DNA from: Actibacterium naphthalenivorans
GTDB taxonomy: Bacteria; Pseudomonadota; Alphaproteobacteria; Rhodobacterales; Rhodobacteraceae
Direction: 5' to 3'
Assembly: GCF_014196965.1 (NCBI RefSeq)
Contig: NZ_JACIEQ010000002.1
Coordinates: 62,001 to 126,000 of the forward strand
Length of the DNA: 64,000 nt
Shown: piece after piece, positions 25,403 to 34,828 of the stretch
How the letters are laid out: the number at the start of each line of letters is the position of its first letter
Position numbering within the stretch: the first letter of the stretch is position 1
Position numbers and translations under genes: made by a program
The notes under the pieces: generated by a model
The model's input: the letters and a program-made list of their open reading frames with translations, nothing else
What the model was told of the DNA's origin: nothing
Database searches by the model: none

Positions 25403-26017
25403 CTATGCGGCCGAAGGGTGCAGGGCGGGGCGATAGCCGGCCGCCAGCACGGCCACGGCGGGGCGCGGCGTCAGGACGGTGACATTGCCCCCGGCCGGGC
25501 GCGGCAGGGGGGATGCATAGCCCTCGGGCCGGTAGGGCCACAGGAATGCGCCCAGAACCAGGCAGATCTTCCCGCCGGGCAGTGCCACGAAGGCGCCATC
25601 GGGCAGGGCGGCGATATCGGCCATATGGGTGATCTGGCGCCGGTCGCGGGTCACGCGGGCCCGGTGCAGCGCGGCATCCATCGCGGGCGCGCGCGCCGCG
25701 CGGCCCTGCGCAAGCGCCCATGCGGCCCCGAACCGGTTGAAATCGGCCCGCCGGCATTCGGCACAGGGGCGATGCCCGGCGGCCAGCGCCACGGCCTCGT
25801 CCAGAAAGAACAGCTCTGTGTAGCTATGCGGCGTCATCAGCCCGCGCCTGCGGCCCTTGAACGCCAGCGCGCAGGTGATCCATGCCTTGTGCCGCCAGCG
25901 CGCCGCGCCAAGGCGCTGTTGCTCGTCATGCAGGATGCCGCGGTTGCCCATGAACAGGCCGCGCGCCGGGGTCGCGATGATCTGCCCCGTCGGCTGAACG
26001 CGATTTTGCAGCGGCAT
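25403..26017 (-). CDS. Conserved protein of unknown function (CAEC motif)
   Basis: The 204-residue product has no signal peptide or membrane helix. It has a recognisable RGLFMGNRGILHDEQQRLG block near the N-terminus, where a metabolite or metal site could lie, then YTELFFLDEAVALAAGHRPC and CAEC, where the two cysteines and nearby His could bind a metal. I recognise no characterised family. It follows the TPM-domain gene with a 3 bp gap on the same strand and is convergent with the ABC-F gene, so it may be co-expressed with TPM. Confidence 0.7.
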   Translation of the reverse strand: MPLQNRVQPTGQIIATPARGLFMGNRGILHDEQQRLGAARWRHKAWITCALAFKGRRRGLMTPHSYTELFFLDEAVALAAGHRPCAECRRADFNRFGAAWALAQGRAARAPAMDAALHRARVTRDRRQITHMADIAALPDGAFVALPGGKICLVLGAFLWPYRPEGYASPLPRPAGGNVTVLTPRPAVAVLAAGYRPALHPSAA

Positions 26018-26020
26018 CGC

Positions 26021-26884
26021 CTACCACCGGCCGCTGGCACCGCCACCCGAAGAGCCGCCGCCGCCGAAGTTGCCGCCGGAGCCGGTGTTCCGCCGGCGGG
26101 GGGCGATGGTGAAGTTCTCGCTGTCGCGATAGTCGCAATAGCGGCACTCGGTGATGCGGTGGCCCAGGCCGGAGGCCGAAAGTGCCGCGTCGCGCTCGGT
26201 CTCGCTGTGCCGGCGCAGGCCGAAGCGGCCGCAGTTCGGGCAACGGCGCAGCCCCTGCGACAGGTCGCCAAGCCGGCGGCGAAACACCAGCAGGAGCATG
26301 GCCCCGATGATGACCAGGGGCACCAGAACCGGTTTCAGCTCGCCCGGCCGTTCCGACAGGCCGGGCGCCTCGGGCGGCAGCGCTTGCGCATGCGGATAGG
26401 CGATGCGGGCCAGCGTGGCGGCGGTTCCGGCCTCGATCCCCTGTTCATGGCGCCCCTCACGGAAGGCGGGCAGGAATTCGGTGTCGATGATCTGTTGTGC
26501 GATCCAGTCGAAATCGCGCCCATAGCCGGAACCAAGCTCGATCCGCATTTCGCGGTCCTCGCGGAGCACGAGGATCAATATGCCGTCATGCCGCGTGGCA
26601 TCACCGATGCCCCAGGTGTTGAAGAGGCCGGTGGCGAAACGTTCGAGCGTGGCGGAATAGTCATAGTCGCTGCGGGTGGCGAGGGTGAGCAGGGTGGCCT
26701 CGATCCCGGTTTCGCCCCTGAGGCGCCGCAGCGCGTCCTGCACCCGGTCTTCGGCCTCGGGGCCAAGCAGATCGGCATGGTCATTGACGTAGAGCGAGGC
26801 AGGGGCGGGATAGGGTTCGGCGGCGGCTGGCGGTGCGACGGCCAGCAGGAAAAGCGCACAGAGCGCGAGAATCAGCCGCAGCAT
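26021..26884 (-). CDS. TPM-domain protein (YgcG-like) with zinc ribbon and Gly-rich tail
   Basis: The 287-residue envelope protein has a signal peptide (cleaved near AAAEP), a TPM domain at about 30-150 (LYVNDHADLLGPEAEDRV and GIGDATRHDGILILVLREDREMRIELG), a transmembrane helix near 185-200, and a cytosolic part. That part has two CxxC pairs (CPNC, CRYC) forming a probable zinc ribbon, and a Gly/Ser-rich end GGGGSSGGG. TPM proteins act in photosystem repair in plants; bacterial roles are poorly defined. Confidence 0.85.
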   Translation of the reverse strand: MLRLILALCALFLLAVAPPAAAEPYPAPASLYVNDHADLLGPEAEDRVQDALRRLRGETGIEATLLTLATRSDYDYSATLERFATGLFNTWGIGDATRHDGILILVLREDREMRIELGSGYGRDFDWIAQQIIDTEFLPAFREGRHEQGIEAGTAATLARIAYPHAQALPPEAPGLSERPGELKPVLVPLVIIGAMLLLVFRRRLGDLSQGLRRCPNCGRFGLRRHSETERDAALSASGLGHRITECRYCDYRDSENFTIAPRRRNTGSGGNFGGGGSSGGGASGRW

Positions 26885-27195
26885 GGGGGTGTCCTGTTCG
26901 TTCGCGCCTCTGGTCGCCGCCGATAATGGCGGGCATGGCGGGCGCGGTCAAATTTCCGTGGCGTTCTGGCGCCGGGTTCCGTCAACTTGCCGTGATCGGA
27001 GGTCGGTCCGGCAAACTCCCGCCGATGACGAGGTGGGAATTTTTCCTTTTTAGGCAGCTATTTGCGCACCTCCGCGTCAACTGGTCGTGAGGCCCTTGTC
27101 GCGGAGCGTCGGCGCGCCAATCTCTGCACCAGCACCGGGCGAACCGCCCGGATGTATCGAGCAATAACGGCATCATGCCGAAGAAGGAGACGAAC
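26885..27195. other. 311 bp divergent intergenic region, hairpin in 5' leader
   Basis: No gene is seen between the divergent TPM and outer-membrane protein genes. A hairpin CCGGGCG-AAC-CGCCCGG lies at 27135-27151, in the probable 5' leader of the outer-membrane gene about 45 bases before its start. AAGGAG precedes that ATG. A T-rich patch near 27040-27055 (TTTTTCCTTTTTAGG) may be part of the promoter zone. Confidence 0.55.
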
Positions 27196-27783
27196 ATGAA
27201 AACCGCAACTTCCCTTGCAGCACTGGCCCTCGTGGCTGCGGGCCCCGCGCTGGCGGGCAACCTTGAGCCGACGCCGGTCGAGCCGGTCGTGGCGACGCCG
27301 GTTCCGGTCGTGGCCGTGGGCCGTGACTGGACCGGAGGCTATGCCGGTCTGCAGCTTGGCTATGGCAATCTCGATGCCGGCGGCGCCCTGGGCGAGGATG
27401 GCGACGGCGCGATCGGCGGTGTCCATGCCGGGTATGACTATGACTTCGGCAGATATGTTCTGGGTGTCGGGGTTGACTATGAGGCGACCGACATCTCGCT
27501 CGGCGGTGGCGCCGGGGATATGGACAGTCTGGCGCGGCTGAAACTGCGTGGCGGTATCGATCTGGGCCAGACGCTGGTCTACGGCACCGGCGGCGCGGCC
27601 TATGCCGATGCGATCGGCAATGAGGATACCGGCTATTTCGTCGGTATCGGCGCCGAACGGATGATCCGCGAGAACGTGTCGCTGGGTGGTGAGGTTCTGT
27701 ACCACGATTTCGACGATTTCGACGATACCGATGTGGATCTTGAAGCCACGACCGTGGCGGCACGCCTGTCGTTCAAGTTCTGA
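27196..27783 (+). CDS. Outer-membrane beta-barrel protein (opacity/porin family)
   Basis: The 195-residue protein has a signal peptide (MKTATSLAALALVAAGPALAG), a short Pro/Val-rich linker and an eight-stranded-barrel pattern of alternating aromatic and glycine residues. Segments such as GDWTGGYAGLQLGYGN-like text at the N-terminus and VAARLSFKF at the C-terminus, ending in Phe, are the usual signal for BAM insertion. AAGGAG before the ATG sets the start. It is monocistronic with a strong terminator after it. Its function in the outer membrane is not known. Confidence 0.88.
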   Translation: MKTATSLAALALVAAGPALAGNLEPTPVEPVVATPVPVVAVGRDWTGGYAGLQLGYGNLDAGGALGEDGDGAIGGVHAGYDYDFGRYVLGVGVDYEATDISLGGGAGDMDSLARLKLRGGIDLGQTLVYGTGGAAYADAIGNEDTGYFVGIGAERMIRENVSLGGEVLYHDFDDFDDTDVDLEATTVAARLSFKF

Positions 27784-27789
27784 CGCACA

Positions 27790-27824
27790 CGCCGGGCCGG
27801 GGCCGATGCCCCGGCCCGGCGTTT
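27790..27824 (+). terminator. Strong intrinsic terminator of the outer-membrane protein gene
   Basis: A perfect 14 bp stem (27790-27803 with 27808-27821) closes a CGAT loop and is followed by TTT. It lies 6 bases past the stop codon. It may also stop transcription of the convergent yjbR-like gene. Confidence 0.85.
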
Positions 27825-27844
27825 CCTGCGCCAGGGCCGGAAGG

Positions 27845-28189
27845 CTAGTTGTTCAGCGCGGCCTGCACCTTTTGGGGCAGGCTGTCGCGGACGGTCTGAT
27901 AGCTTTCCATCAGCCGCTCTTTCATCTCGGCCTCGTCGGTGCCTTCCACGGCGAGCGCGATCCAGCCGCCACGGGGCAGGTAGGGCGCGGTGCCGGCCCG
28001 GCCGACGGAGATCAGCATCTCCGCCACCTGATCGTCGGCGCATTTGAGCGAGACCCGGCCGCTGCCCTGGGCGCTCATGGCGAAAATCTTGCCGCCCACC
28101 TTCCAGACATCGGTTCCCGGCCCGAAGGGCTGTTCATAACAGGCACCGGGGAGGGATTCGCAGAAGTTCTTTATGCTGGCATTTTCCAT
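27845..28189 (-). CDS. MmcQ/YjbR-family DNA-binding protein
   Basis: The 114-residue protein has the YjbR/MmcQ fold: FCESLPGACYEQPFGPGTDVWKVGGKIFA at the N-terminus, KCADD in the middle and a C-terminal helix with LMESYQTVRDSLP. The family has a CyaY-like fold and is annotated as DNA-binding; the cellular role is undefined. The ATG at 28189 is chosen because the fold begins there; upstream in-frame sequence to 28345 looks non-coding. It is divergent from cysS. Confidence 0.85.
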   Translation of the reverse strand: MENASIKNFCESLPGACYEQPFGPGTDVWKVGGKIFAMSAQGSGRVSLKCADDQVAEMLISVGRAGTAPYLPRGGWIALAVEGTDEAEMKERLMESYQTVRDSLPQKVQAALNN

Positions 28190-28399
28190 GGCCGAACGCT
28201 GCCCAAAGCGCCGAGTCGAAACAAGAGGCTTGGCATGCGCAATGGCGGCTGTTACAGAAACTTCATGACCAACGGCACGACCATCATCATCTGCTGCATT
28301 ATTACCTGCTGACATCGTCAGGCGGGCCGGTCTTCCAGTTTCCAATACTAACTGAAGTTGCTAAAGCCCGCCGCGGGACCGCGCGCGAAGGATTTACGC

Positions 28400-29779
28400 A
28401 TGACCGAAATCAGGCTGCACAACACCAAGACCCGCCGCAAGGAGGTTTTCACGCCCATCGACCCGCGCGATGTGCGGATGTATGTCTGCGGCCCCACCGT
28501 CTATGACCGGGCGCATCTGGGCAACGCGCGCCCGGTGCTGGTGTTCGACGTGCTCTACCGCCTGCTGCGCCATGCCTACGGACCCGAGCACGTGACCTAT
28601 GTGCGCAACTTCACCGATGTGGATGACAAGATCATAAGGCGCGCCGAGGAAACCGGCCGCGAGATCGGCGCGATCACCGAAGAGACGATCCGCTGGTACC
28701 ACGAAGACATGGAGGCGCTCGGCACGCTGCGCCCCGACCATGAGCCGCGCGCGACGGAGTATATCCCGCAGATGGTGGCGATGATCGGCGATCTGATCTC
28801 GAAGGGCCATGCCTATGTGGCCGAGGGCCATGTGCTGTTCGCGGTGGAAAGCTACGCCGGTTACGGCGCGCTGTCGGGCCGCACGGTGGATGACATGATC
28901 GCCGGCGCCCGGGTCGAGGTCGCGCCCTACAAGCGCAACCCGATGGATTTCGTTCTGTGGAAACCCTCATCGCCGGACCAGCCGGGCTGGGACAGCCCCT
29001 GGGGCCGGGGGCGGCCGGGCTGGCATATCGAATGCTCGGCCATGAGCTATGAGCTGTTGGGCGAAAGCTTCGACATTCATGGCGGTGGCAATGACCTGAT
29101 GTTCCCGCATCACGAGAACGAGATCGCGCAAAGCTGCTGCGCCCACCCCGAGGGCGACTTCGCGCGGGTCTGGCTGCATAACGAGATGCTGCAGGTGGAG
29201 GGCAAGAAGATGTCCAAGAGTCTGGGCAATTTCTTTACCGTGCGCGATCTGCTGGATCAGGGCGTTCCGGGCGAGGTGATCCGGTTCGTGATGCTGAGCA
29301 CGCATTATCGCAAGCCAATGGACTGGACGGCGGAGAAGGCGAAGGATGCCGAGAGAAACCTGAGAAAGTGGGTCGGTATCGTTCATCTGAAAGAAACGAG
29401 CGGGCCGCCGGACCCTCGCCTTGTCGAGGAACTCTCCAATGATCTGAACACTGCCGGAGCGATCGCCGTCCTGCACAAGCTGGCATCGGAGCAGGATTGC
29501 GCCGGCTTGAAGAATTCTCTGGAATTCCTGGGGTTGCCGACCCGTTCAGAAGGCCGTTGGGCGCTTACCTCCCAGCGTGTCCCGCGTGAGGTGGGCGATC
29601 AGGTGCGTGGTTTGATCGAGGAATGGCGACAAGCCCGCTCCGAGAAAAACTATCAACGAGCAGATAAAATCAGAGATGGGCTAGGCGCGGCTGGAATTTC
29701 GGTCGACTACTCAACAAACGGGGAAAACTGGGGGCTCACCGAGTATTTCGACCCCGCCAAGCTGGAGGCCATCCAATGA
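28400..29779 (+). CDS. cysS: Cysteinyl-tRNA synthetase
   Basis: The 459-residue class I synthetase charges tRNA-Cys. The zinc cysteine Cys30 lies in YVCGPTVYD, the HIGH-type motif is AHLGN (38-42), [10 protein letters not shown] carries another zinc ligand, and KMSKSLGNF lies near 270. The C-terminal DALR-type domain covers about 330-459. The last third is less GC-rich, with AAA, AAC and TCA codons rare elsewhere in the gene, suggesting recombination or relaxed composition. The ATG at 28400 follows GAAGGA. Confidence 0.95.
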   Translation: MTEIRLHNTKTRRKEVFTPIDPRDVRMYVCGPTVYDRAHLGNARPVLVFDVLYRLLRHAYGPEHVTYVRNFTDVDDKIIRRAEETGREIGAITEETIRWYHEDMEALGTLRPDHEPRATEYIPQMVAMIGDLISKGHAYVAEGHVLFAVESYAGYGALSGRTVDDMIAGARVEVAPYKRNPMDFVLWKPSSPDQPGWDSPWGRGRPGWHIECSAMSYELLGESFDIHGGGNDLMFPHHENEIAQSCCAHPEGDFARVWLHNEMLQVEGKKMSKSLGNFFTVRDLLDQGVPGEVIRFVMLSTHYRKPMDWTAEKAKDAERNLRKWVGIVHLKETSGPPDPRLVEELSNDLNTAGAIAVLHKLASEQDCAGLKNSLEFLGLPTRSEGRWALTSQRVPREVGDQVRGLIEEWRQARSEKNYQRADKIRDGLGAAGISVDYSTNGENWGLTEYFDPAKLEAIQ

Positions 29780-29792
29780 CCGTTCGCAAGCA

Positions 29793-29846
29793 GAAGAATT
29801 TTCACGAAAATTCTTCGGGCCCGAAAAATCTTCGTGAAGATTTTTC
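29793..29846. repeat. Twin 11-2-11 palindrome, copy 2
   Basis: First hairpin 29793-29816 has arms GAAGAATTTTC and GAAAATTCTTC; second hairpin 29823-29846 has arms GAAAAATCTTC and GAAGATTTTTC. Both are perfect with 2 base loops, separated by GGGCCC. The pair lies between cysS and citramalate synthase on the same strand and ends 15 bases before the ATG of the latter, so it would be part of that mRNA leader. Confidence 0.88.
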
Positions 29847-29860
29847 TCAGGAGGCAACCG

Positions 29861-31480
29861 ATGTCTAAAGAACGCCTTTACCTTTATGACACCACCCTGC
29901 GCGACGGGCAGCAGACCCAGGGCGTGCAGTTCTCGACCGCTGAAAAGCAGCAGATCGCGCAGACGCTCGACAGGCTCGGCCTCGACTATATCGAAGGCGG
30001 CTGGCCCGGCGCGAACCCCACCGACAGCGCGTTTTTCGACGCGGCCCCCGACACGCGCGCCACGATGACCGCCTTCGGAATGACCAAGCGCGCCGGGCGT
30101 AGCGCCGAAAACGACGATGTGCTGGCGGCGGTGATGAACGCGGGCACGCCCGCCGTCTGCCTCGTGGGCAAGACCCATGATTTCCACGTCACCACCGCGC
30201 TGAACATCACGCTGGAGGAAAACCTCGAAAACATCGCGCGTTCGGTCGAGCATCTGGTGGCGCAAGGGCGCGAGGCGTTGTTCGACGCCGAGCATTTCTT
30301 CGATGGCTACAAGGCCAATCCCGGCTATGCGCTGGAGTGCCTGAAGGCCGCGCATGATGCCGGGGCGCGGTGGATCGTGCTGTGCGACACCAACGGCGGC
30401 ACCCTGCCCGAAGAGGTCGGGCGGATCACGGCGGCGGTGATCGACGCGGGCATCCCCGGCGATCATCTGGGCATCCACACCCATAACGACACCGGCAACG
30501 CCGTGGCCAGCTCGCTGGCCGCGATTGACGCGGGCGCGCGGCAGGTGCAGGGCACCCTGAACGGGCTGGGAGAGCGCTGCGGCAACGCCAACCTGTGCAC
30601 CCTGATCCCGACGCTGCTGTTGAAGGAGCCTTATGCCGGGGCCTATGAAACCGGCATCAGCATGGAGGCGCTGGCCGATCTGACGCGTGCCTCGCGCCTG
30701 CTCGATGACATTCTGAACCGCGTTCCGGTGAAAAGCGCGCCCTATGTCGGCGCCTCGGCCTTTGCGCACAAGGCGGGGCTGCATGCCAGCGCGATCCTGA
30801 AAGACCCTGCGACCTATGAGCATATCGACCCGGCTCTGGTCGGCAATACGCGCATCATCCCGATGTCGAATCAGGCCGGGCAATCGAACCTGCGCCGCCG
30901 TCTGGCCGAAGCGGGGCTCGAGGTGGAAAAGGGCGATTCCGCGCTGGCCCGGATCCTCGACGAGATCAAGGCGCGCGAGGCGCAGGGCTATTCCTATGAC
31001 ACGGCGCAGGCCAGTTTTGAGCTTGTGGCGCGCAAGGTGCTGGGCCAGCTGCCGCATTTCTTCGAGGTCAAGCGCTACAAGGTCACGGTGGAGCGGCGCA
31101 AGAACCGGCGTGACCGGATGGTCAGCCTGTCCGAGGCGGTCGTGGTGGTGAAGATCGGCGACCAAAAGATGCTGTCGGTTTCCGAAAGCCACGACGAGGC
31201 GGGCAATGATCAGGGCCCGGTCAATGCCCTGTCCAAGGCGCTGGCCAAGGATCTGGGCCCCTATCAGAAACACATCGACGATATCCGGCTGGTCGATTTC
31301 AAGGTGCGCATCACCCAGGGCGGCACCGAGGCCGTGACCCGCGTGATCATCGACAGCGAAGACAGCGAGGGCCATCGCTGGTCCACCGTCGGGGTGTCGC
31401 CCAACATTGTCGATGCCAGTTTCGAGGCGCTGCTCGATGCGATCAACTGGAAACTGATCCGCGACGGGGCGACGGCATGA
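29861..31480 (+). CDS. cimA: (R)-citramalate synthase family enzyme
   Basis: The 539-residue protein has an HMGL-like TIM barrel at about residues 5-275 (DTTLRDGQQTQGV with the metal-binding Asp and catalytic Arg; HTHNDTGNAVA) and a C-terminal LeuA-type allosteric domain. The length and the IEGGWPGANPTD segment fit citramalate synthase, which condenses pyruvate and acetyl-CoA in the threonine-independent isoleucine route, rather than 2-isopropylmalate synthase. AGGAGG precedes the ATG. It overlaps the methyltransferase gene by 4 bases. Confidence 0.88.
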   Translation: MSKERLYLYDTTLRDGQQTQGVQFSTAEKQQIAQTLDRLGLDYIEGGWPGANPTDSAFFDAAPDTRATMTAFGMTKRAGRSAENDDVLAAVMNAGTPAVCLVGKTHDFHVTTALNITLEENLENIARSVEHLVAQGREALFDAEHFFDGYKANPGYALECLKAAHDAGARWIVLCDTNGGTLPEEVGRITAAVIDAGIPGDHLGIHTHNDTGNAVASSLAAIDAGARQVQGTLNGLGERCGNANLCTLIPTLLLKEPYAGAYETGISMEALADLTRASRLLDDILNRVPVKSAPYVGASAFAHKAGLHASAILKDPATYEHIDPALVGNTRIIPMSNQAGQSNLRRRLAEAGLEVEKGDSALARILDEIKAREAQGYSYDTAQASFELVARKVLGQLPHFFEVKRYKVTVERRKNRRDRMVSLSEAVVVVKIGDQKMLSVSESHDEAGNDQGPVNALSKALAKDLGPYQKHIDDIRLVDFKVRITQGGTEAVTRVIIDSEDSEGHRWSTVGVSPNIVDASFEALLDAINWKLIRDGATA

Positions 31481-32202
31481 CCGGAATGGAGGCGTTCTTC
31501 GAGGTTCACAAGGATCTGCCCCGAGAAGGCCCGGGAGAGCCGGCCGATGTGGATTGGGCGCTGTGTCTGGCCGACCTGCCGCCCGACGCCGCGATCTGTG
31601 ATGCCGGCTGCGGCCCGGGGGGCGACATTGAAGCACTTCTGGCGCATGTGCCCCGGGGGCGGGTGCTGGCGATGGACGCCCATGCGCCTTTCGCGCAGGC
31701 GGCATCGGCACGCTTCGCCGAAGAGCCGAGGGTGACAGCACGGCCAGGTGACATGGCGGCGCTGGCGGCGCAGCCCGAGGCGCCGTTCGATCTGATCTGG
31801 TGCGCGGGGGCGCTCTATTTCCTGGGGGTGGAAAACGGGTTGGCGACGTTCCGCAAGGCGCTGAAGCCGGGCGGGGTGGTGGCCTTTTCGGAGCCTGTCT
31901 TTCTCACCGAGACCCCGTCGGATGATGCGCGTGCCTTCTGGGATGGCTATGCGACGCCGACGCAGGCGGAGCTGCGGGCGCAGATCGGGCGCGCGGGCTA
32001 TGAGGTGCTCGGCACTCGCCGCGTGTCGGATGCGGCGTGGGAGAGATATTACGGCCCGATGGAAGCGCGGATCGAGGCGCTGCGCGCCGGGGCGGATGCA
32101 GAGCTGACCAGGGCGCTCGATGAGAGTGCGGCGGAGGCTGCGGCCTGGCGGCGGGTTCGGGCCGAGACCGGCTATCTGCTGGTTCTGGCGCGCCCGGCAT
32201 GA
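31477..32202 (+). CDS. SAM-dependent methyltransferase (class I)
   Basis: The 241-residue protein has the Rossmann SAM-binding motif I DAGCGPGG at 42-49, motif II VLAMDAHAPF, and motif IV FDLIWCAGALYFLG. It is a class I small-molecule methyltransferase of unknown substrate. It overlaps cimA and the phytoene-synthase-like gene by 4 bases each, so all three are coupled. The neighbours do not fix the substrate. Confidence 0.85.
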   Translation: MTGMEAFFEVHKDLPREGPGEPADVDWALCLADLPPDAAICDAGCGPGGDIEALLAHVPRGRVLAMDAHAPFAQAASARFAEEPRVTARPGDMAALAAQPEAPFDLIWCAGALYFLGVENGLATFRKALKPGGVVAFSEPVFLTETPSDDARAFWDGYATPTQAELRAQIGRAGYEVLGTRRVSDAAWERYYGPMEARIEALRAGADAELTRALDESAAEAAAWRRVRAETGYLLVLARPA

Positions 32203-32966
32203 GCGTTCAGGCCTGCGCCGAACTGGTGCGCCGGGGTGACCCGGACAGGTTTCTGTCGGCGATGGCCGCGCCCGCCGCGGCGCGGGAAAAGCTGTTTCCG
32301 CTTTATGCCTTCAACCTGGAGGTTGCGCGCGCGCCATGGGTGGCCTCCGAGCCGATGATCGCCGAGATGCGCCTGCAATGGTGGCGCGATGCGCTGGAGG
32401 AGATCGGGCAGGGCGGCACGGTGCGGCGGCACGAGGTGGTGACGCCGCTGTCGGCGGTGCTGACGCCGCCGGATGCCGCGCGGCTGGACCGGCTGGTGCA
32501 GGCCCGGCGCTGGGACGTGTACCGCGATGCCTTTGAGGACGCGGCGCATTTCGACGAGTATATCGACGCCACGGCGGGCCACCTGATGTGGACTGCCGCC
32601 CGCGCGCTGGGGGCGGCCACGGGCGAGGCGGCCGTGCGCGATTTCGCCTATGCCGCAGGGGTGGCCAACTGGCTGATCGCGATCCCCGAACTGGAGGCGC
32701 GCGGGCGTTTTCCGCTGGTCGACGGCAGGCCGGACTCTGTTGCGGCTTTGGCTGATAGCGCACTGAGGAGGCTGAAGAAATCCCGCGCCTCCCGGCGCGA
32801 TGTGCCAAAGGCGGCGCGGGCAGCGCTTTTGGCCGGCTGGCGGGCGGAACCGGTTCTGAAACTGGCCCGGGCGGAACCGGCGGCGGTGGCCGAAGGGCGG
32901 CTTGGCGGTTCGGAATTCGCCCGGCGCGCCGGGTTGCTCCGGTCCAGCCTCAGCGGGCGCTGGTAG
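32199..32966 (+). CDS. Squalene/phytoene synthase family protein
   Basis: The 255-residue protein shows the trans-isoprenyl-synthase fold: LFPLYAFNLEVARAP near the N-terminus, EMRLQWWRDALEEI in the middle, and YIDATAGHLMWTAARALG. The first Asp-rich motif of true phytoene synthases (DxxxD) is not obvious, so it is probably a divergent member like the mitochondrial complex-I factor NDUFAF6. It is the last gene of the cimA run and is convergent with a GNAT gene 6 bp away. Confidence 0.8.
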   Translation: MSVQACAELVRRGDPDRFLSAMAAPAAAREKLFPLYAFNLEVARAPWVASEPMIAEMRLQWWRDALEEIGQGGTVRRHEVVTPLSAVLTPPDAARLDRLVQARRWDVYRDAFEDAAHFDEYIDATAGHLMWTAARALGAATGEAAVRDFAYAAGVANWLIAIPELEARGRFPLVDGRPDSVAALADSALRRLKKSRASRRDVPKAARAALLAGWRAEPVLKLARAEPAAVAEGRLGGSEFARRAGLLRSSLSGRW

Positions 32967-32972
32967 CGCGGA

Positions 32973-33476
32973 TCACAGCGCCCGGTACATCACCAGCGCA
33001 TCGACATAACCCCGATCGGGGTGCAGGAACGCGCCGGGCAGGCGGCCGACCTCTGCGAACCCGTTCGCCTGCCACAGCGCGATCGCGCGGGTATTGGTGG
33101 CAATCACGAAATTGAATTGCATGGCGCGGAACCCGGCCGCGCGCGCGGTTTCGAGCGCGTGGCCCAGCATGGCCCGCGCAACGCCCTTGCCCGAGGCGTG
33201 GCCTGCGGTGACGAAGCCGCAGTTGCACACATGCGCGCCGCCGCCCCGCTGGTTGGCGCACAGGTAATAGCTGCCCAGCGGCTGGTCGTCTTGTTCGGCC
33301 AGAAACACCCGGTGGCCGTTGCCGAGCCAGTATTCCAAGGCCGCCGCGCGCGGGATGTCGCGGGGCAGCGCATAGGTTGTTCCGTCGCGGAAAACGGGTT
33401 TCAGCATCGTCCAGATCGGATCGGCGTCGGCCGTGGTGGCAGCGCGGATCAGGGGACTTGCCGCGCCCTCAGGCAT
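32973..33476 (-). CDS. GNAT-family N-acetyltransferase
   Basis: The 167-residue protein has the GNAT acetyl-CoA loop (GHASGKGVARAMLGHALETARAAGF, about 92-116) and ends with FLHPDRGYVDALVMYRAL, as in the YhhY-type subgroup. Substrate is not predicted. The start overlaps the end of the upstream MFS gene by 8 bases, which suggests co-expression. Confidence 0.85.
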   Translation of the reverse strand: MPEGAASPLIRAATTADADPIWTMLKPVFRDGTTYALPRDIPRAAALEYWLGNGHRVFLAEQDDQPLGSYYLCANQRGGGAHVCNCGFVTAGHASGKGVARAMLGHALETARAAGFRAMQFNFVIATNTRAIALWQANGFAEVGRLPGAFLHPDRGYVDALVMYRAL

Positions 33477-34695
33477 CTTCTTTGGGGCGCATGGTCAGCC
33501 AGATCAGCGCGCCGCCCGCGAGGGCCAGGAACGGCACCATGGCGATATTCACCGCCGTCCAGCCCTGCTGCACCGACCCGCCCGAACAGTTCATCAGCCC
33601 GCCAGACGCCAGCGAGGCGAAGGTCACGCCGCCGAACACGATCAGGTCGTTCATGCCCTGCACGCGGCCGCGCTCTTCGGGCGCATGGGCCCCGGCCAGC
33701 ATCGAGGTGGCGCCGATGAAGCCGAAGTTCCAGCCCACGCCCAGAAGGATCAGCGCGACGAAGAAATGCTCCAGATCCACGCCCATCAGGGCGACGCCGC
33801 CCGCGCCGGCCAGAATGACCAGCCCCAGCGCCACGATTTTTTCCACGCCGTAGCGCGCGATCAGGTGACCGGTGAAGAAGGAGGGTACGAACATGGCCAG
33901 CACATGGGCCGTGACCACATTGGCGGCGTCCGAAGTCTCGAACCCGCAGCCGACCACCGCCAGCGGCGTCGAGGTCATCACCAGATTCATCAGCGCGTAG
34001 GAAACCAGCGCGCAGATGATGGCGACGGCGACGCGCGGGGTGCGCAAAAGCTCTGCCCGCGAGCGGCCGCGGGGCGCGTCATGGGCCGGGACGGGGGGCC
34101 TGGGGATGTCGATGAAGAAAAACAGCAGCGCGCCCAGCAGGTTGATGCCGATCACCGCCAGATAGGTGCCCATGAAGGGCACCACCATCGACTGGGCGGT
34201 CACCTTGACCAGTTGCGGGCCGATGATGGCCGAGGCGAGGCCGCCGGCCATGACATAGGAAATCGCCTTGGGACGGAAATCATCGGAAGCCGTATCGGCC
34301 GCGGCGAAGCGGTAAAAGCCCTGCGCGGACATGTAGATGCCGGTGAGGAAAGAGCCGAGCAGGAACAGCGGAAAAGAGGCCTGCATCAGCCCGTAGGCCC
34401 CGATCGCCGCCCCGCTGGCCCCGCCGGCCGCGCCGATGAAGAAGCCCGCGCGCCGCCCAAAACGCTGCATGATCGCCGACAGCGGCGTGGCGCTGAGCAT
34501 CGAGCCCAGCACGATCATCGAGATCGGAAGCGTGGCGAAACAGGCGTTGGCGGCCAGAGATTGCCCGGCCAGCCCGCCGATGGTGAAGATCATCGGCATC
34601 TGCGCGCCGAGGAAAGCCTGCGCGAGCACGAGCACGAAGACATTGCGCCGGGTGCGGTCGTCGGACAGGGCGGGGGGCGAGGTGATTTCCGTCAT
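33469..34695 (-). CDS. MFS transporter
   Basis: The 408-residue inner-membrane protein has 12 predicted helices, with the MFS motif (GRRAGFFIGAAGG) in the loop after the second helix. Its start at MTEITSPPAL gives a normal N-terminus before helix 1; the in-frame extension to 34893 is not hydrophobic and has no ribosome site. The substrate cannot be read from sequence. Followed by an overlapping GNAT gene. Confidence 0.85.
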   Translation of the reverse strand: MTEITSPPALSDDRTRRNVFVLVLAQAFLGAQMPMIFTIGGLAGQSLAANACFATLPISMIVLGSMLSATPLSAIMQRFGRRAGFFIGAAGGASGAAIGAYGLMQASFPLFLLGSFLTGIYMSAQGFYRFAAADTASDDFRPKAISYVMAGGLASAIIGPQLVKVTAQSMVVPFMGTYLAVIGINLLGALLFFFIDIPRPPVPAHDAPRGRSRAELLRTPRVAVAIICALVSYALMNLVMTSTPLAVVGCGFETSDAANVVTAHVLAMFVPSFFTGHLIARYGVEKIVALGLVILAGAGGVALMGVDLEHFFVALILLGVGWNFGFIGATSMLAGAHAPEERGRVQGMNDLIVFGGVTFASLASGGLMNCSGGSVQQGWTAVNIAMVPFLALAGGALIWLTMRPKEDA

Positions 34696-34828
34696 GCCAG
34701 AGGAAGTAGCGCTGCGGCGTGGCCTTGGAAAGCCGGATAAGCTTGCGCAGATGCGAAAAGTGGAATGTCGTATCGGGTGTGTGCAATAGGAAATGCGGCG
34801 CGCGTGGCTGTCGGTGCGTGACTTTCTT

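Noticed and set aside
25403-26017. Ada-type DNA repair methyl acceptor for the CAEC protein
   Set aside because: The spacing and surrounding residues do not match the Ada metal-binding domain (RxCRRC pattern) and there is no helix-turn-helix.
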